A stretch of DNA of 64,000 bases from positions 487,822 through 551,821 of the forward strand of contig BCIM01000012.1 of assembly GCA_039545315.1 (NCBI GenBank), written 5' to 3'. A program made the translations under genes and the position numbers. Each line of letters starts with the position of its first letter. The first letter of the stretch is position 1. The notes under the pieces were generated by a model that had not been told where the DNA came from, ran no database searches, and worked only from the letters and a program-made list of their open reading frames with translations. Source of the DNA: Kondoa malvinella. Taxonomy: Eukaryota > Basidiomycota > Agaricostilbomycetes > Agaricostilbales > Kondoaceae. Of the stretch, positions 1 to 11,477 are shown piece after piece.

Positions 1-3000
1 TGGGCAATACTTGCGTAGGTCGTCGTCTGAGCAGCAGTGGATCAAGGCTGACGCGATGTCCAGTTCATGAACTCTGCTTTGCAATGTCTGAGCAACACGA
101 CTGAATTGAGGACTTACTTCACATGTGAGTTTGATTTGCAATCAGCCTGTTCGCCTCTAATGCTTATATATAGCACCGGCATGGAGGCAAGAGATCAACA
201 AAGACAACCCTCTCGGCATGTCTGGCGCTGTAGCAGAAGCGTATGGTGATCTGATCAAGCAAATTTGGTCCGGTCGAGAAACGTCTGTCTCGCCTCGTGC
301 TTTCAAGCAAATGATTGGCAAGTTTCGACCTATGTTCATCGGATGGAACCAACAAGATTCGCAAGAGTTCCTTTCCTTCTTACTGGATGGTTTGCATGAA
401 GATCTTAATCGGATCTACAAGAAGCCAGCTACAGTCAAGCCGGAATGGGAGGGTGGAGGTGATTTGGAGATGATGAAAATGGCCTTGGAGAGTTGGGACA
501 AGTTCAAGTTGAGGAATGATAGTGTTATTGTGGATCTGTTTCAAGGCATGTATCGAAGTACAGTCGTCTGTCCAGATTGCAGCAAGGTCAGTTACCTGTT
601 CGTGAGGAAGAAGATAATCTGACGGCATAGAACAGGTCTCTATCACTTTTGACGCCTTCACTTCCCTCACCCTGCCAATGCCGGCAAAGCAATGGTCTGG
701 GGTGGTCTTTGTCCAACATCTCGATCGCACCAAACCGTTATCTCGCGTGGTCGTTTCCCTACCGAAAGAAGCATCTTACCGGCAACTCAAGCGACAAGTA
801 GCCCAGATCCTAAACCTTGACGCCAACAGACTTCTTGCATTCGAGAGCTACAAGGGCAAAATTTGGAAATGGCTCGACGATCCGTCGGCCAACGAAATTT
901 CAGCAGATCTGAAAGGCACTATGCAAGACTTTGTCATCCTGCAAGAGATGCCAGCTGCCTATCCTCAGCACCACAAACGGCGAAAGAAGAACGATACCGA
1001 TGTTGCGCTCGACGCAAAGTTGGAACGTGCTTGCGTGCCAGTCTACTCTGCCGAAAATCAAGCACTCAGCAGATCCTCTACATCAACACAACTGATGTAC
1101 TTTGGCAATCCTCACATGCTACTGCTCGACTACAAGGACGCTACATCCTATGATGCTGTCTACGAGGCTTTGGTGCACCATTTCGCTGGCCAAACGAAAC
1201 GAGGAGCGCAAATGTATGTATCGGAAGAAGACACGGCAGAACCAACCGCGCGCAAAGAGAACAACGAGCCCGCAGCGCCTCCAGCTACCTCTGAAGATGT
1301 GCCTATCGCCGAATTCCAGCAAAGCGACTCTCAGACCGATACTCCGGACGCACCAGCAGAGGGAACATCTGATGTCAAGATGGTGGAGGAATCAACAGAA
1401 GAAGACTACAGCCTCGCTTCTTTGGCTCCGGGAGCAAAGCCAAAGCCAAACCTTTTCAAGATCTTCGTCAACCCTTCAAGACTGGCTCGGGACAACTTTA
1501 CTGATATTGTCAATCACGATGGCACCACGAACGCAAAGATCTCTTTGGAGGAGCGCATCAAAAAGGAGAGCGAAGATGCCTTGCGAGAGTCCGCCTCAAC
1601 GCCTCAACCGCCAGGCGGCTTCGTTCAACCCACTGCAGAAGACGACAAAGATCTCTACAAAGACGTCGAAGCTAGCACTCTATCTCCGGATCCTCCCGCC
1701 AAATCACTGCCAGTCATCCGCACTGGTGACACTCTTGTCTGTCATTGGGTTTCAGGCGCAGTCAAATTCTTCTTCGATTCCGATTATCAGCTCTTCGATT
1801 CCGATACTGCAGTGACTGTCGAGCAACAGGTAGAGAAGAAAGAGAAGACTGAATTGACTCTCGATTCATGTCTCGATGAGTTCAGCAGACAAGAAAAGCT
1901 GGACGCCGACAACACATGGTAAGCGCGCATGCTGCATCTGGCAGATGGAGATGTGCTCACGTAGATGCAGGTACTGCCCGACATGTAAAGAATTCAAGGA
2001 AGCAACAAAACAAGTTGACCTGTGGTCTGCACCAGACGTTCTAGTCATTCACCTGAAACGCTTCAGCGCTGGTCGGTTCGGTCGTGACAAAATTTCAGAC
2101 CTCGTAGACTTTCCTCTTGAGGGTCTAGACTTGTCTGATCGAACAGTGTATCGCAAGCTGGCCGACAAGCTCGTCACAACCCCGGAAGGCCGCGAACTTC
2201 TGGGGACAGATCAAGTCAACCAAGAGAACATGATCTATGATCTCTTTGCTGTTGACAACCACTTTGGAGGTTTAGGCGGCGTATGTCTCTCGCCGTTGAG
2301 CCTGTTCGCTTCTCATCTTGTCGTAGGGTCACTACACTGCTTATGCGAAGAACGCGGAAGACAACCTTTGGTACAACTTTGACGATGTATGTCTTGCTTG
2401 AAACATCAACGAGCATGATTGACACGTTATATATACAGAGCTCGGCCTCACCTGTATCCAACCCAGAGAAGACTGTCAAGGTGAGTTTCTCTCCGTAATG
2501 CCGTGATACAGCATATCTGAGACAGGTTAGTCCCCCGCGGCATACCTTCTGTTCTACCGCAAGCGAACAGACAGGACGTTTGGTGGCAAGACAGTAGAGA
2601 TCGTCCAGCAGTCGAGAAACGCCAGCGCACAACGATCTGAGAATGGCGACGAAGATGACACGATGCTTCCTAGCTACTCTGCTGACCAGCCAGCCATTGG
2701 ATCAATGAATGTCTCCCGGCGCAACAGCGGAGACAGCACCCAAGCGTAAGTGCAAAGCCCCGACATTTCTGGGCAATGATACCCATATTCTGTGTCTTCA
2801 AGCGATAATGGCTGGGACGACCATGAACCGCGATACCCTTATCCAGATCGATCTATTGACTCCGATTGTAAGCACTTCGATCAAGCAAGTACTGGATAAG
2901 GCTGACACCAAATCACGCAGACGATGGAGACTATGGTATGCGAGACGGCCTCGTGCTTGATTGCCCTAGCTGATGCATGGCACTAGAAGAGAACAGCAAT

Positions 3001-3264
3001 CAAATTGAGTTAGGCAGTTCGTATTTGGAACGCCATTTTCCATCAAGATTGGCGGATTCGAGCGATCCCGATGACTTTGGCCGATCCACCTACAATGTCA
3101 GTTGGCCGAACTCCCCCAGCACCTCTCCTTATCGGCGGTACACGAACACCACTGACTCGGAACTCCTGCCCAACATTCACCACCTATCTTCGTATGACAG
3201 CACAAGGGAGCAGACACCAGAGGCCACGTCGATTGAGTTGCCAGGGGAAACGCGTGGGCTGTGA
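1..3264 (+). CDS. UBP12: Ubiquitin C-terminal hydrolase, UBP12/USP15-like (5' partial)
   Basis: Cysteine protease that removes ubiquitin from proteins. The start lies left of the window. The Cys box GNTC/FMNSALQCLSNT is split by an intron (about 15-62), so the nucleophilic Cys is in the first bases. Next come the finger and QQDSQEFLSFLLDGLHEDL region (about 340-405), a long acidic insert (1,200-1,700) typical of USP4/11/15 proteins, a zinc-finger half CPTC (1978-1989), the KRF segment, and the His box VDNHFGGLGG/GHYTAYAKN, again split by an intron near 2281-2328. WYNFDD and YLLFYRKR follow, then a Ser-rich tail. Catalytic Cys and His are both visible. The order of elements fits yeast Ubp12 and human USP15. 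Several short introns interrupt the 3' half; the stop is TGA at 3262. Confidence 0.88.
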
Positions 3265-3427
3265 GTTGGCATCGTCCCTAGAAGGACTTTCGTGTATATA
3301 CGCATCTTGTATCGTTACACAATTTACCATTCACCCGGACAAACAGCTTACCCGCGCGCACAAAATAGAGGCGATCTCTCCGTTCATAGCCTCTCCCCGA
3401 CTGTCATCGACTGCTGAAGCAAACAAA

Positions 3428-4978
3428 ATGGCTTCATCTGGTTCATTCAAGCAAGAGCAGCATAATCTTCTCGTGATCCCCGGACCGATTGAAGTGGTCG
3501 ACAGCGTCCTGTACAAGAATGCGTCGCCTTCAGTCTCGCACACTTCACCTGCGTTCGCAAAGATCTTCCAGAACTCGTTGCGCATGCTCCGACAACTCAT
3601 GTATACCAAAGATGGGCAACCTTTTATTATCGCAGGCTCCGGAACTTTGGGTTGGGACCTTTGCGGATCAAACCTCGTCGAGCCTGGAGAGCATGCGCTG
3701 GTAGTCAACTCTGGCTACTTTGGAGACTCGTTCGTGAGTGTAAAGACGAGGTGTATAGGTGCGGCTCTGAGCAACGGAGTTACAGGCGGACTGTCTTGAG
3801 GTATATGGAGCAAAGGTCACGCAAGTCAAGGCACCTGTTGGAGACCGCCCTACACTCAAGCAAATCGAGGACGTTCTGTCAAAGCAGAAATTCAAAAGTG
3901 AGAAGACCCTGCTTTGTTGCGAGCAATCTGACTAACATGCTTCTGCCAGTCCTGACATTCACCCACGTCGACACTTGTAAGAAAGCTTGCTAGCTCGCTC
4001 CAATCCACAACTAATATTAGCCACCAGCGACTGGTGTCCTTGCTGATGCCAAAGCCAGTATGCTATTTTTGACGCCGAGGCCAAAGGCTTGCTGACTCGA
4101 ATGCGCAGTCGCTGAGCTGGTCAAGCGGGTCTCACCTGATACTTTGGTCATTCTCGACGGTGTCTGCTCTCTAGCAAGCGAAGAGATCCGTTTCGACGAA
4201 TGGGGTATCGACGTAGTCATTGCCGCTTCACAAAAAGGACTCGGCTGCCCTCCTGGTCTTTCAGTCACCTGCTTTTCTCAAAAGGCGCTCAAGGTTCACG
4301 AAACGCGAAAAGCGCCCGCAACGAGCTACTACGCCTCGCTGAAGAAATGGCTGCCAATTCACAACGCTTATGACAATGCCCAACCAGCTTACTTTGCTAC
4401 CCCACCTGTTCAGCTTGTCACTGCTCTCGAAGAATCGCTAAAGATCATCACTGAAGGCTCAGTCTCGTTAGAAGACCGATTTAGAATGCACAAGGAGACG
4501 AGCAAGAAGGTCAAGCAGGCTGTAACTGATCTTGGTCTCAATATGGTCCCGGTCAACCAGGATGCAGCGGCGAATGGCATGACCGTAAGCAAAAACAGGA
4601 ATTAAACAGTCTTTGTCTCACCAACGATAATGTGCTTGACAGGCTGTATACGCACCTGAAGGTCTGAAGGCATTGGATATCGTGCCCAAGATGGGCGCAC
4701 AGGGCGTTGTGGTCGCTGCTGGCCTGCACAAGGACATCAAAGGTGAGCGTTATTGCTGGCGTGCCGTGTCTTGTTGACTGACTCTTGCTCAATAGAACGA
4801 TACTTCCGAATCGGCACAATGGGCACAACAGTTGTCAATCCTGAACGGGGTGATGTCGACAAGGTTCGTCGTTCGCTGTCGGACATACATGCGCAGGTTT
4901 CACCCTTCTTGTTGATAGATCCTCAATGCCCTCAAGAAGGCATTGAAAGACTGCGGCTACACCAAAGGCCAGAATTGA
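3428..4978 (+). CDS. AGX1: Alanine-glyoxylate / serine-pyruvate aminotransferase (AGX1-like)
   Basis: PLP-dependent class V aminotransferase that converts glyoxylate plus alanine to glycine plus pyruvate. It begins MASSGSFKQEQHNLLVIPGP, the usual family start. SGTLGWD binds the cofactor phosphate; VILDGVCSLASEE supplies the PLP-ring Asp; IAASQKGLGCPPG carries the Schiff-base Lys. The C-terminal part (GLHKDIKERYFRIGTMG) is canonical. At least six short introns occur, for example after the SGYFGDSF codons (donor near 3733) and around 4867-4917, where the last exon begins ATCCTCAATGCC. The protein ends GYTKGQN with TGA at 4976. Length fits the family at about 390 residues. There is no obvious C-terminal PTS1 tripeptide, so cytosolic location is likelier than peroxisomal, by inference only. 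Confidence 0.9.
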
Positions 4979-5138
4979 CAATTAGCGAGAGCGAAGTTAT
5001 GAGCGGGAACAGATGGATAAGCTTGCATGCAGAGAGTCTGGGACAAGCATAGCGACGCTCTCATTTTAGCCAGCAATGTCGTGTAAGATGCCCGAGGGCG
5101 AATGCATTTTGTATACTCTTTGATTGGCTGAACATTGG

Positions 5139-7145
5139 TTATACAAGCCTTTTCCCTTCTGTGGCTGCCTTGCCTCGTTGGCCGAAGCTTGAGCCTAGCT
5201 TCTGTAGAGGAACGCTGAACACGAAGGGTTGCTTCTTGTCGTCCTTCTTTTCGCTTTTTGATGTCTGTGTTGATGCTGGCGTAGCACTTGAAGAGGCGTC
5301 GGTGACGCCAGATGAGGCTCCAGACGCGTTTCCACTAGTAGCTTGAGCTGGCGCAGCTTCTCCTGACTCTTGCACCAAGACTTCAGGCATAGGCTCAGCG
5401 ATCTTTGCTTCCACTTTGCTTTCCTCCTCTGCTATCTGCTTCATGACCTGATCCAGCTCACCCTTGAGTTCCGCAATACTAGCATTAAATGCAGCTTTCT
5501 CCCTCTGTTCGACTTTTTGCTTCTTTTGCATAGCTTCTCGCTCCAACTCCGCTTGACTTGGCATTTTCACACTACTGCCAACAACTTCTGACCAAGTAGT
5601 TCCATCCTTTTTTAACTGTGCAGTGAGCTGATCCTTGATTTTGCGCGGCAGGCCAACGCCTTGATACCCTAATGCCGTGTAGAGCTGAACAAACGAAGCA
5701 CCCGCTTTCGCATAATCCAACGCATCTTGACCTGAACTGATTCCACCACATCCAATCAGCGGTATCTTGCCTCCGGTAGTTCGATAGAGACTTGCTAAAG
5801 TTGTTAGAGAAAGCGGTTTGAGCGGAGGACCGGAAAGACCGCCTTGCTCTGTGATTTGTGGATCGTTGCCTGCTGAATGTGGACGCGAAATAGTAGTGTT
5901 GGATACAATGATGCCGTCTATCTTGGTGTCCATTGCTGCTGAGGCGATATCGTCCAACTCGTCGGGAGTAAGATCGGGCGCAATCTTGACTACCACAGGT
6001 GGGCGGAAAGATGTCAAGTCATCACGCGCAGAAACGACTGATGAGAGAAGATCTTCTAGCGTGCCCTTCTTTTGCAATGTGCGCAGACCGGGTGTGTTTG
6101 GTGAAGAGACGTTGACGACCAGAACATCGGCATAAGGACCTAGTGCTGCTACGCCCTTCACAAAATCGTCTATGGCTTCTGGAGCTGAGAGTTTGTTTTT
6201 TCCTAGGTTGATAGCGAGCACTTTGCCTGGATGCAGCGAGCGAGGGGAAGATAATAGATCCGGGACAGTTGCATCTTGACCTGCTTCAGACGAAAGAAGT
6301 CGCGCTAAAGGACGAGGATCTGGTTCTGAGCCTGCTGGCAGTATAGGAAACAGGGTAGGTGGTAAAAGATGGCTGTTGTCTTGCACGAAATGCCTGATCC
6401 GCGTTCGAAGTCGACCTAAAACGGCTAGATGACCTTCCGAGTTGAAGCCGTAGCGATTGATGACCGATTCAGAAGAAGGTAGGCGAAAGAAGCGCGGCTG
6501 AGGATTGCCGGGCTGAAAGCATGCTTAGGTGATGCCTGCTTTCTGTCTGGTCATCAAGCATACCTGAGGAACAGGAGTGACGCTGCCAATCTCTACGTAG
6601 CCAAATCCTAGGTCGAATATCCCGTCTATGGCTTCTCCGTGCTTGTCAAAGCCTGCTGCCATGCCTACGGGGTTGCTAAACTTCCTTCCCCAGAGCTACA
6701 ACACCAAGGCCATCAGCAGTTGCTTCGTCAAAGAGACAGAGACACTCACCTCAAAGGACAGGACAGGGTCATCTTGACCTTTATCCTTTGGCGCAAGACC
6801 CGATTCCAGAACTTTAATGGCAATCTTGTGCGACTTCTCTGGGTCGTCCGCCGTCAAGGCATGCAGCACAGGAATAGCAAGCCAGCTATGAATGCCCGCT
6901 CTAGTATCGTGAGCGTAATACAGAAAGCCGCCAGTGACTACAAGGCCCGTTGCTGTCCATAATGCAGAACCGAGTCGAGTTGGCGGAGCTTTGCGTCTTC
7001 TTGTGAACAGAGACCGTTTCTGCGATTGGCCTATCGCTTTGGGTATCACGAAAGGCCCTCTTGGGCGTGGTGCAGCTGACATCCACTTGCAGATATTTTG
7101 GCTGTTGCACAAGAACCGTGACAGGCTCGCTTGTATGGCTCTCAT
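5139..7145 (-). CDS. URA9: Dihydroorotate dehydrogenase, mitochondrial class 2, with C-terminal extension
   Basis: Oxidises dihydroorotate to orotate in pyrimidine synthesis, passing electrons to ubiquinone at the inner mitochondrial membrane. Three exons: about 7145-6751, 6694-6564 and 6512-5139. The N-terminus is basic (targeting) and followed by a membrane anchor ([18 protein letters not shown]). Family motifs: [44 protein letters not shown] with the class 2 catalytic Ser, [22 protein letters not shown] and [14 protein letters not shown]. The gene symbol follows the class 2 yeast usage (Lachancea/fungal URA9, human DHODH). Odd: about 125 residues follow the expected end, beginning with a charged probable coiled coil ([18 protein letters not shown]) and ending in a Ser/Ala/Lys-rich tail. 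It is convergent with the AGX1-like gene, 160 bp away. Confidence 0.93.
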
Positions 7146-7407
7146 GATATCTTGTCCTGCTGTTCTACTGCTATGACTTTGTCTTTTCTCCTGCCTTAAT
7201 TCACGTGCGACACTATTCTCGCTTTCACCTCTCAGAGCGGTGCATTTCTGGTGTTTTAGCTTTCGGTCTATGCCTCTCTTCGAGCTAGTCTGGCTATGCT
7301 GTTGCGTTGATAAGAGCGCGGCTGTCCGCTTTGCTGTGCTTTACGTCAAGGCTTGATTCTCGCATGATGCTATGTTTCTTCTCTATCATATCCAACCTTG
7401 GTCCTTC

Positions 7408-8970
7408 ATGTCTTCGAATACCTCGTACGATATACGTGATGCTACAGCAGACGATGCCTCAGCAGCGAACAATCTCATCAATCTTCTCATTGCAGAAAAT
7501 GTCTTTCCTCAAGAGGTACCTCAGAACCCAAAGCAGACGCTGGCCATGTTCATGTCCCTACAAGCGTATGGCTATCCCTGTCTAGTGGCCAGTCTTGCAG
7601 ACACTGTCATCGCTTGTGCTGCCTTTACGCCTATAGAAGAACCCATTCAAGGCTATGGTTGCGAATTCAACTGCGACTTGGTCTTGCTTGTGCATCCCGA
7701 GTACCGTCAGCAGCAGCTTGGGACTCGGTTGTCCAGTGCATTGTTGCAGCATGAAAAGACGCTCAGCTTGCGTCTTTACGTAGCGAGCCAGGAAGGCGAT
7801 GGCTGCTGAAAAATGAATGGTACCATAGCGGAAGGTACTCATTCACCGCAGTCTACCCGGCATTGCGGAAAAGCAAGGGCGGCCAACCGACAGTGAATAC
7901 TATAGTAAGACACTCTCCGGCGCACCCTCAGTAGTCGGTATGGGCTTCCCTTCGACCGAGTATGGTGAACCATGTGCGAAGAGAAGATTTCGCTTGCCCG
8001 TTGATCACGATCAGCTGGTTATACGACCATCCGAATGGAAGGATTTACCTGATATTAAGTCCCAATCCAACGTACCTGTCGCGCGAGCTGATTATCTGAG
8101 GGTTCAGTGGTCGCTATCTTCAATCGAGCCATACTATACAGCAAAGTAAGCGAGCGACATCAACAGTAGTTCTGCACTGATAGGATTGCACGCCTCACAG
8201 GCACATAGCTTCTCTGTTCCGCTCCAAATCGCCGATCGTGTACCATGGTTCCGGCAGCTGCTCGAGAATGACCTGCCCGTCCGTCCAATGGCATTATCAA
8301 CGACATGATTCACTCATTGTCCCATTCAATAGTGCTTCGTTGCGGTGCTCGAAGGTCAGATCGTGGGCTGGATGGCATTGGGTGATCACGATCCTGCTCC
8401 AGCTTTCATTCGGTAAGCCTGCAACATCAAACATTGGTTTGCATCGTTAACCTTGACCACTAGCACACTGGAGATCTCTGCCTACCTTCGAACTGAAGTG
8501 ACCAGGCAGCGAATCGGCAAACAACTCTTTGAGTGCGTCGGCCTGTCTGCGGTAGCAATAACTCAATAGTCCACCGACAGCGCTTGTACTGCTCATCTTA
8601 CGATGAAGAGGCGAAACATCAAGCAGATTGTTGCTTGTGTCACTCATGATGTGAATTGGTTGCTCAACACCCCCCCCCTGCTGACTCATTCTTTCCGCAG
8701 AATGCCATCGGCATGGGATCAGCTATCAAGCTAGGTTTTTCGTTCACTGTCAGGTACGTGCAAATGACTTGTGCTGGAGTCTGCGCTTAGACGTCTGCTC
8801 TGCCCAGCTCAACCCACAAGTTCTATAAATTCGGCGAGCACAGATCTACTTCTAGAGGCGTCTATATACTGCCGGGCTATGGTACAGAACACCTTCAAGA
8901 GTAGATTGCGCTCTCGAATCGGTCGGAAATACGAGAAGACTGTTTCTATTCGCCTGATATCGCGCAACCT
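7408..8970 (+). pseudogene. Tandem GNAT N-acetyltransferase, probably disrupted
   Basis: The first half reads from MSSNTSYDIRDATADDAS through LVLLVHPEYRQQQLGTRLSS, the acetyl-CoA-binding motif A of GNAT enzymes. The frame then breaks: RLY at about 7780 ends in a TGA at 7807, whereas the next GNAT block (EPGRRWLLKNEWYHSGRYS) lies in another frame, one base displaced. A second GNAT-like domain follows after an intron: LVIRPSEWKDLPD, GQIVGWMALGDHDPAPAF and LEISAYLRTEVTRQRIGKQL, resembling phosphinothricin-type acetyltransferases. This part also meets stops near 8307 and 8330 that I could not remove with convincing introns. It is either a decaying gene or a gene with a sequence error; the 3' limit is approximate. 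Substrate unknown. Confidence 0.5.
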
Positions 8971-9228
8971 GTGATTCAGGTCACCTCTCGACCTGACGAG
9001 TCTTTTCTGTGCTGGAGTCTTGAGCAAGAATTCCACTTGTGCTCGACAATGACCTTTGATCTCGTGAAGAAAGTTGTGTTTTCCTTTGTCCTAAAATCCT
9101 CGCACACGCACCTGACTTTCGACCTTCTGTCTTTTCGTACCGATGTCATCTTCTGTCAGCGGTCTATCGTAGCTTGGCTACTTCTCGTCAACGGCCTCTT
9201 GCTCTAATGCTTTCCGCTTGATTACGAG

Positions 9229-10321
9229 GCGGTCAAGGTCAAAGTCAAAACCCGCCCGAAGGGGCTCCGACTGGCTACGGACCGCCAGGAGATAGCGAGA
9301 ATGCTCAAGATGGGGAGCCATCGTCAGTCTATTGCATGAAATCAACCCTGCCTTACTAAACCAGCTTAGTGGTCGAGGCGATAGAGGGCCACCAGCAGAT
9401 GCAACTGGTCGAGAACCTCCAGATACTGTAACTGATCAAGGACAAGGGCCAGCGGCAGGGCAGACACAAGGACCGCCAGATGGATTCGGACCGCCAGATT
9501 CAGCAGCTGTAAGTCAAGAAAGCGGGTCCCGCAGACCGCCTACCAGCAATTCAGACGATGTCGATACAAGTGGAAGAGGTGGAAGTGGTCCGCCTTCCAC
9601 AACTACAGAAGAGGATTCAGATCAAGATTTAACAAGCGGAGACAACAATCCATCCGGAGCGAGAGGCGGAAGAGGAAGTTCAGCAGAGTCTACTGGAAGA
9701 GGGCGTCCGAATGGGGAGGAAATAGGCGATGAAGATGCAGACTCGAGCGGGGCAGCGCAAGGCAATGGAAAGACCAATCCAGCGGGAGATGAGGATGAGA
9801 ATGAAGTGCCTTATGGTGACGAGATTGGAAAGTCAGACCAAGAGTCAAACACTGCACTAGCAGACACTTTAGGTACTTCCACCTGTAAGCTATTCAGTCC
9901 ATCTTGACACCATCTAACGAAACGTGTATAGCCAAACCAAGCAAGCCCACACCATCCCTAACAGCCAGCCTAGACCCAGCACAACAATCTCTGGCCGCAT
10001 CAAGCCAAGTCACTACGACATCCAATAAACTCCCGTTGTCTGTTATCATCGGAGCAGTCTCTGGAGGAGCTGTGCTGCTGCTTCTGCTACTCTGGTGCTT
10101 GTATAGAAGAAGGCAGAAGAAAGACGCAGAGAGATACGGAGTAAGCTTTCTCACCAGCTCGGAGACTCAAGCTGATATAGAAACAGCCTCTACCGGAAGA
10201 AACGAGACAGAGATCTCCAATGATGCAACCTGCGAGTCCGTTTGGTATACCCAATACACCACTGAGATCCGCAGCGCCAGTCAGAGATTACGCAGGCCAA
10301 GCTCGCTGGAGTGGTCATTGA
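9229..10321 (+). CDS. Gly/Pro/Ser-rich single-pass membrane protein, function unknown
   Basis: The predicted protein has a long low-complexity outer part rich in Gly, Pro, Ser, Asp and Glu with recurrent GPP and GRG motifs. One transmembrane segment follows (PLSVIIGAVSGGAVLLLLLL), then a basic stop-transfer run (YRRRQKKDAERYG) and a short cytoplasmic tail. Three introns improve the frame: about 9322-9365 (joins GEPS to GRGDRGPP), 9884-9930, and 10141-10180 (40 nt), after which the tail ends QARWSGH with TGA at 10319. The 5' exon, probably with a signal peptide (a hydrophobic stretch IVAWLLLVNGLLL lies at 9166-9204 in one frame), could not be fixed. The layout resembles fungal Mid2/Axl2-style surface proteins, without sequence proof. 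Confidence 0.6.
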
Positions 10322-10378
10322 ATCAAAAGTCTTGTAAAGGAGTTGTGCATTAGTGATACAATACATTGAAAATTTCAA

Positions 10379-11411
10379 TCAGGCGTCAATGAATTTCCGT
10401 ACGCCGCTAAGCCAAGAAACGTATTCTTTTTGCTCTTTCCATTCTGCCAGATCTGGAATGAACAGGGCCAAGTTTGAGTCGATGCCGCGTTCTTCGAGGA
10501 AGGTTTCGAATTCTTGTTGGAGCGTTTCATCTAGTGCGTCAAACTGTTCGCGTCCGAAGAAATGTGAGCACGCATGAGTGCAACTTCATCCGACAAAACG
10601 AACCTCAGGACCCATGTACAACGCTCTTCTACTCCAGTCCCCATCCGCGCTCATATCATTAGCAACCTTTTCATTTTTGTAATAAGTAATCGAATCCACC
10701 ATAAAGAGGCCATCTTGAGCAGTGGCGTCAATCGTCAATGCACCTTTGCCTTCTTTCGTGATTGTGATAGCTGTCCGTACAGGGAAAGAATCGCCCGGTG
10801 TAGGTGTCGCTTCACCATCTTCCGCTTCTGGTGTGATGGCCTCGTTCTCGTTTTCTACTGGTAGGCCGTCTTCGTCTGTTTCTTCTGGTTGTGCCGCATC
10901 AAGGTCTGCGATAGAGAATAGTATCCGAATACTAGTGGAACATCAGTTGATCATCCCAGTACAGCAAAAAAGAGACCAACTGCTCATTACCGAAATTTCT
11001 CGTCAACGCTACTTCGTCATTCCCAGACTTGTCCTCTATCTACAAGCATACGTGTCAGCCAATACACTGACAAGACGGCTTGGGGTCCAACTCACCGACC
11101 AGATACCTTCAGATTTTAGCTCTTGCAAGAAATCGGGTTCAGCAGAGGCAGCGGACTCTTTCTCGTATTTAAGCTCTGCAGCTAGTTTGGCTGACAGTGC
11201 TTGATCGTCTGTACATTTCCCGCGCCCTCAGGCCTGTGACAGACTTGAGAACTGCAGTGAACGCACTTTGACCTTGCCCTCGACGGAGCAAAGAAGTTGA
11301 TAATGGTCTCCGAGCCAGTACAGGTGTTCGCCTGATGGTAGCCTGAGCTGATAAAGTAGCTGATCGACTGAATAAAGAGCTAGCGAGTCGAAGTGATTTC
11401 ATAGTCGACAT
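10379..11411 (-). CDS. MAM33: Mitochondrial acidic matrix protein, p32/gC1qBP family (MAM33)
   Basis: Ring-forming acidic matrix protein linked to mitochondrial translation and respiration. The N-terminus is a basic, Ser-rich presequence (MSTMKSLRLASSLFSRSA...). The mature part carries the family signatures: an early KLAAELKYEKE helix, a very acidic middle (AITPEAEDGEATPTPGDSF), a beta-sheet segment (FPVRTAITITKEGKGALTID), and the C-terminal signature FDALDETLQQEFETFLEERG followed by LALFIPDLAEWKEQKEYVSW. At least four short introns; the first probably has donor GTGCGT in exon 1 and rejoins at GATCAAGCACTG. The stop is at 10379-10381. It is convergent with the upstream membrane-protein gene, with only about 57 bp between stop codons. 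Confidence 0.85.
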
Positions 11412-11477
11412 TGTGGTTCAAGTACAAAAATATCCTTGTGCACGATTGCAGGTCGCTCTCAGTCCACCACACTTGTA

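Noticed and set aside
1102..1815. 237-codon Ser/Arg-rich plus frame inside the UBP12-like gene
   Set aside because: Shadow of the acidic insert of the deubiquitinase, in another frame; no motif.
7780..7800. A 12-nt GTAGCGAGCCAG micro-intron to explain the GNAT frame change
   Set aside because: Its removal does not restore the needed frame and it is far below any known spliceosomal intron size.
8671..8684. Poly-C tract near 8.68 kb as a slippage or regulatory site
   Set aside because: Short homopolymer within a degraded gene or intron; similar runs arise by chance (another lies near 50,364).
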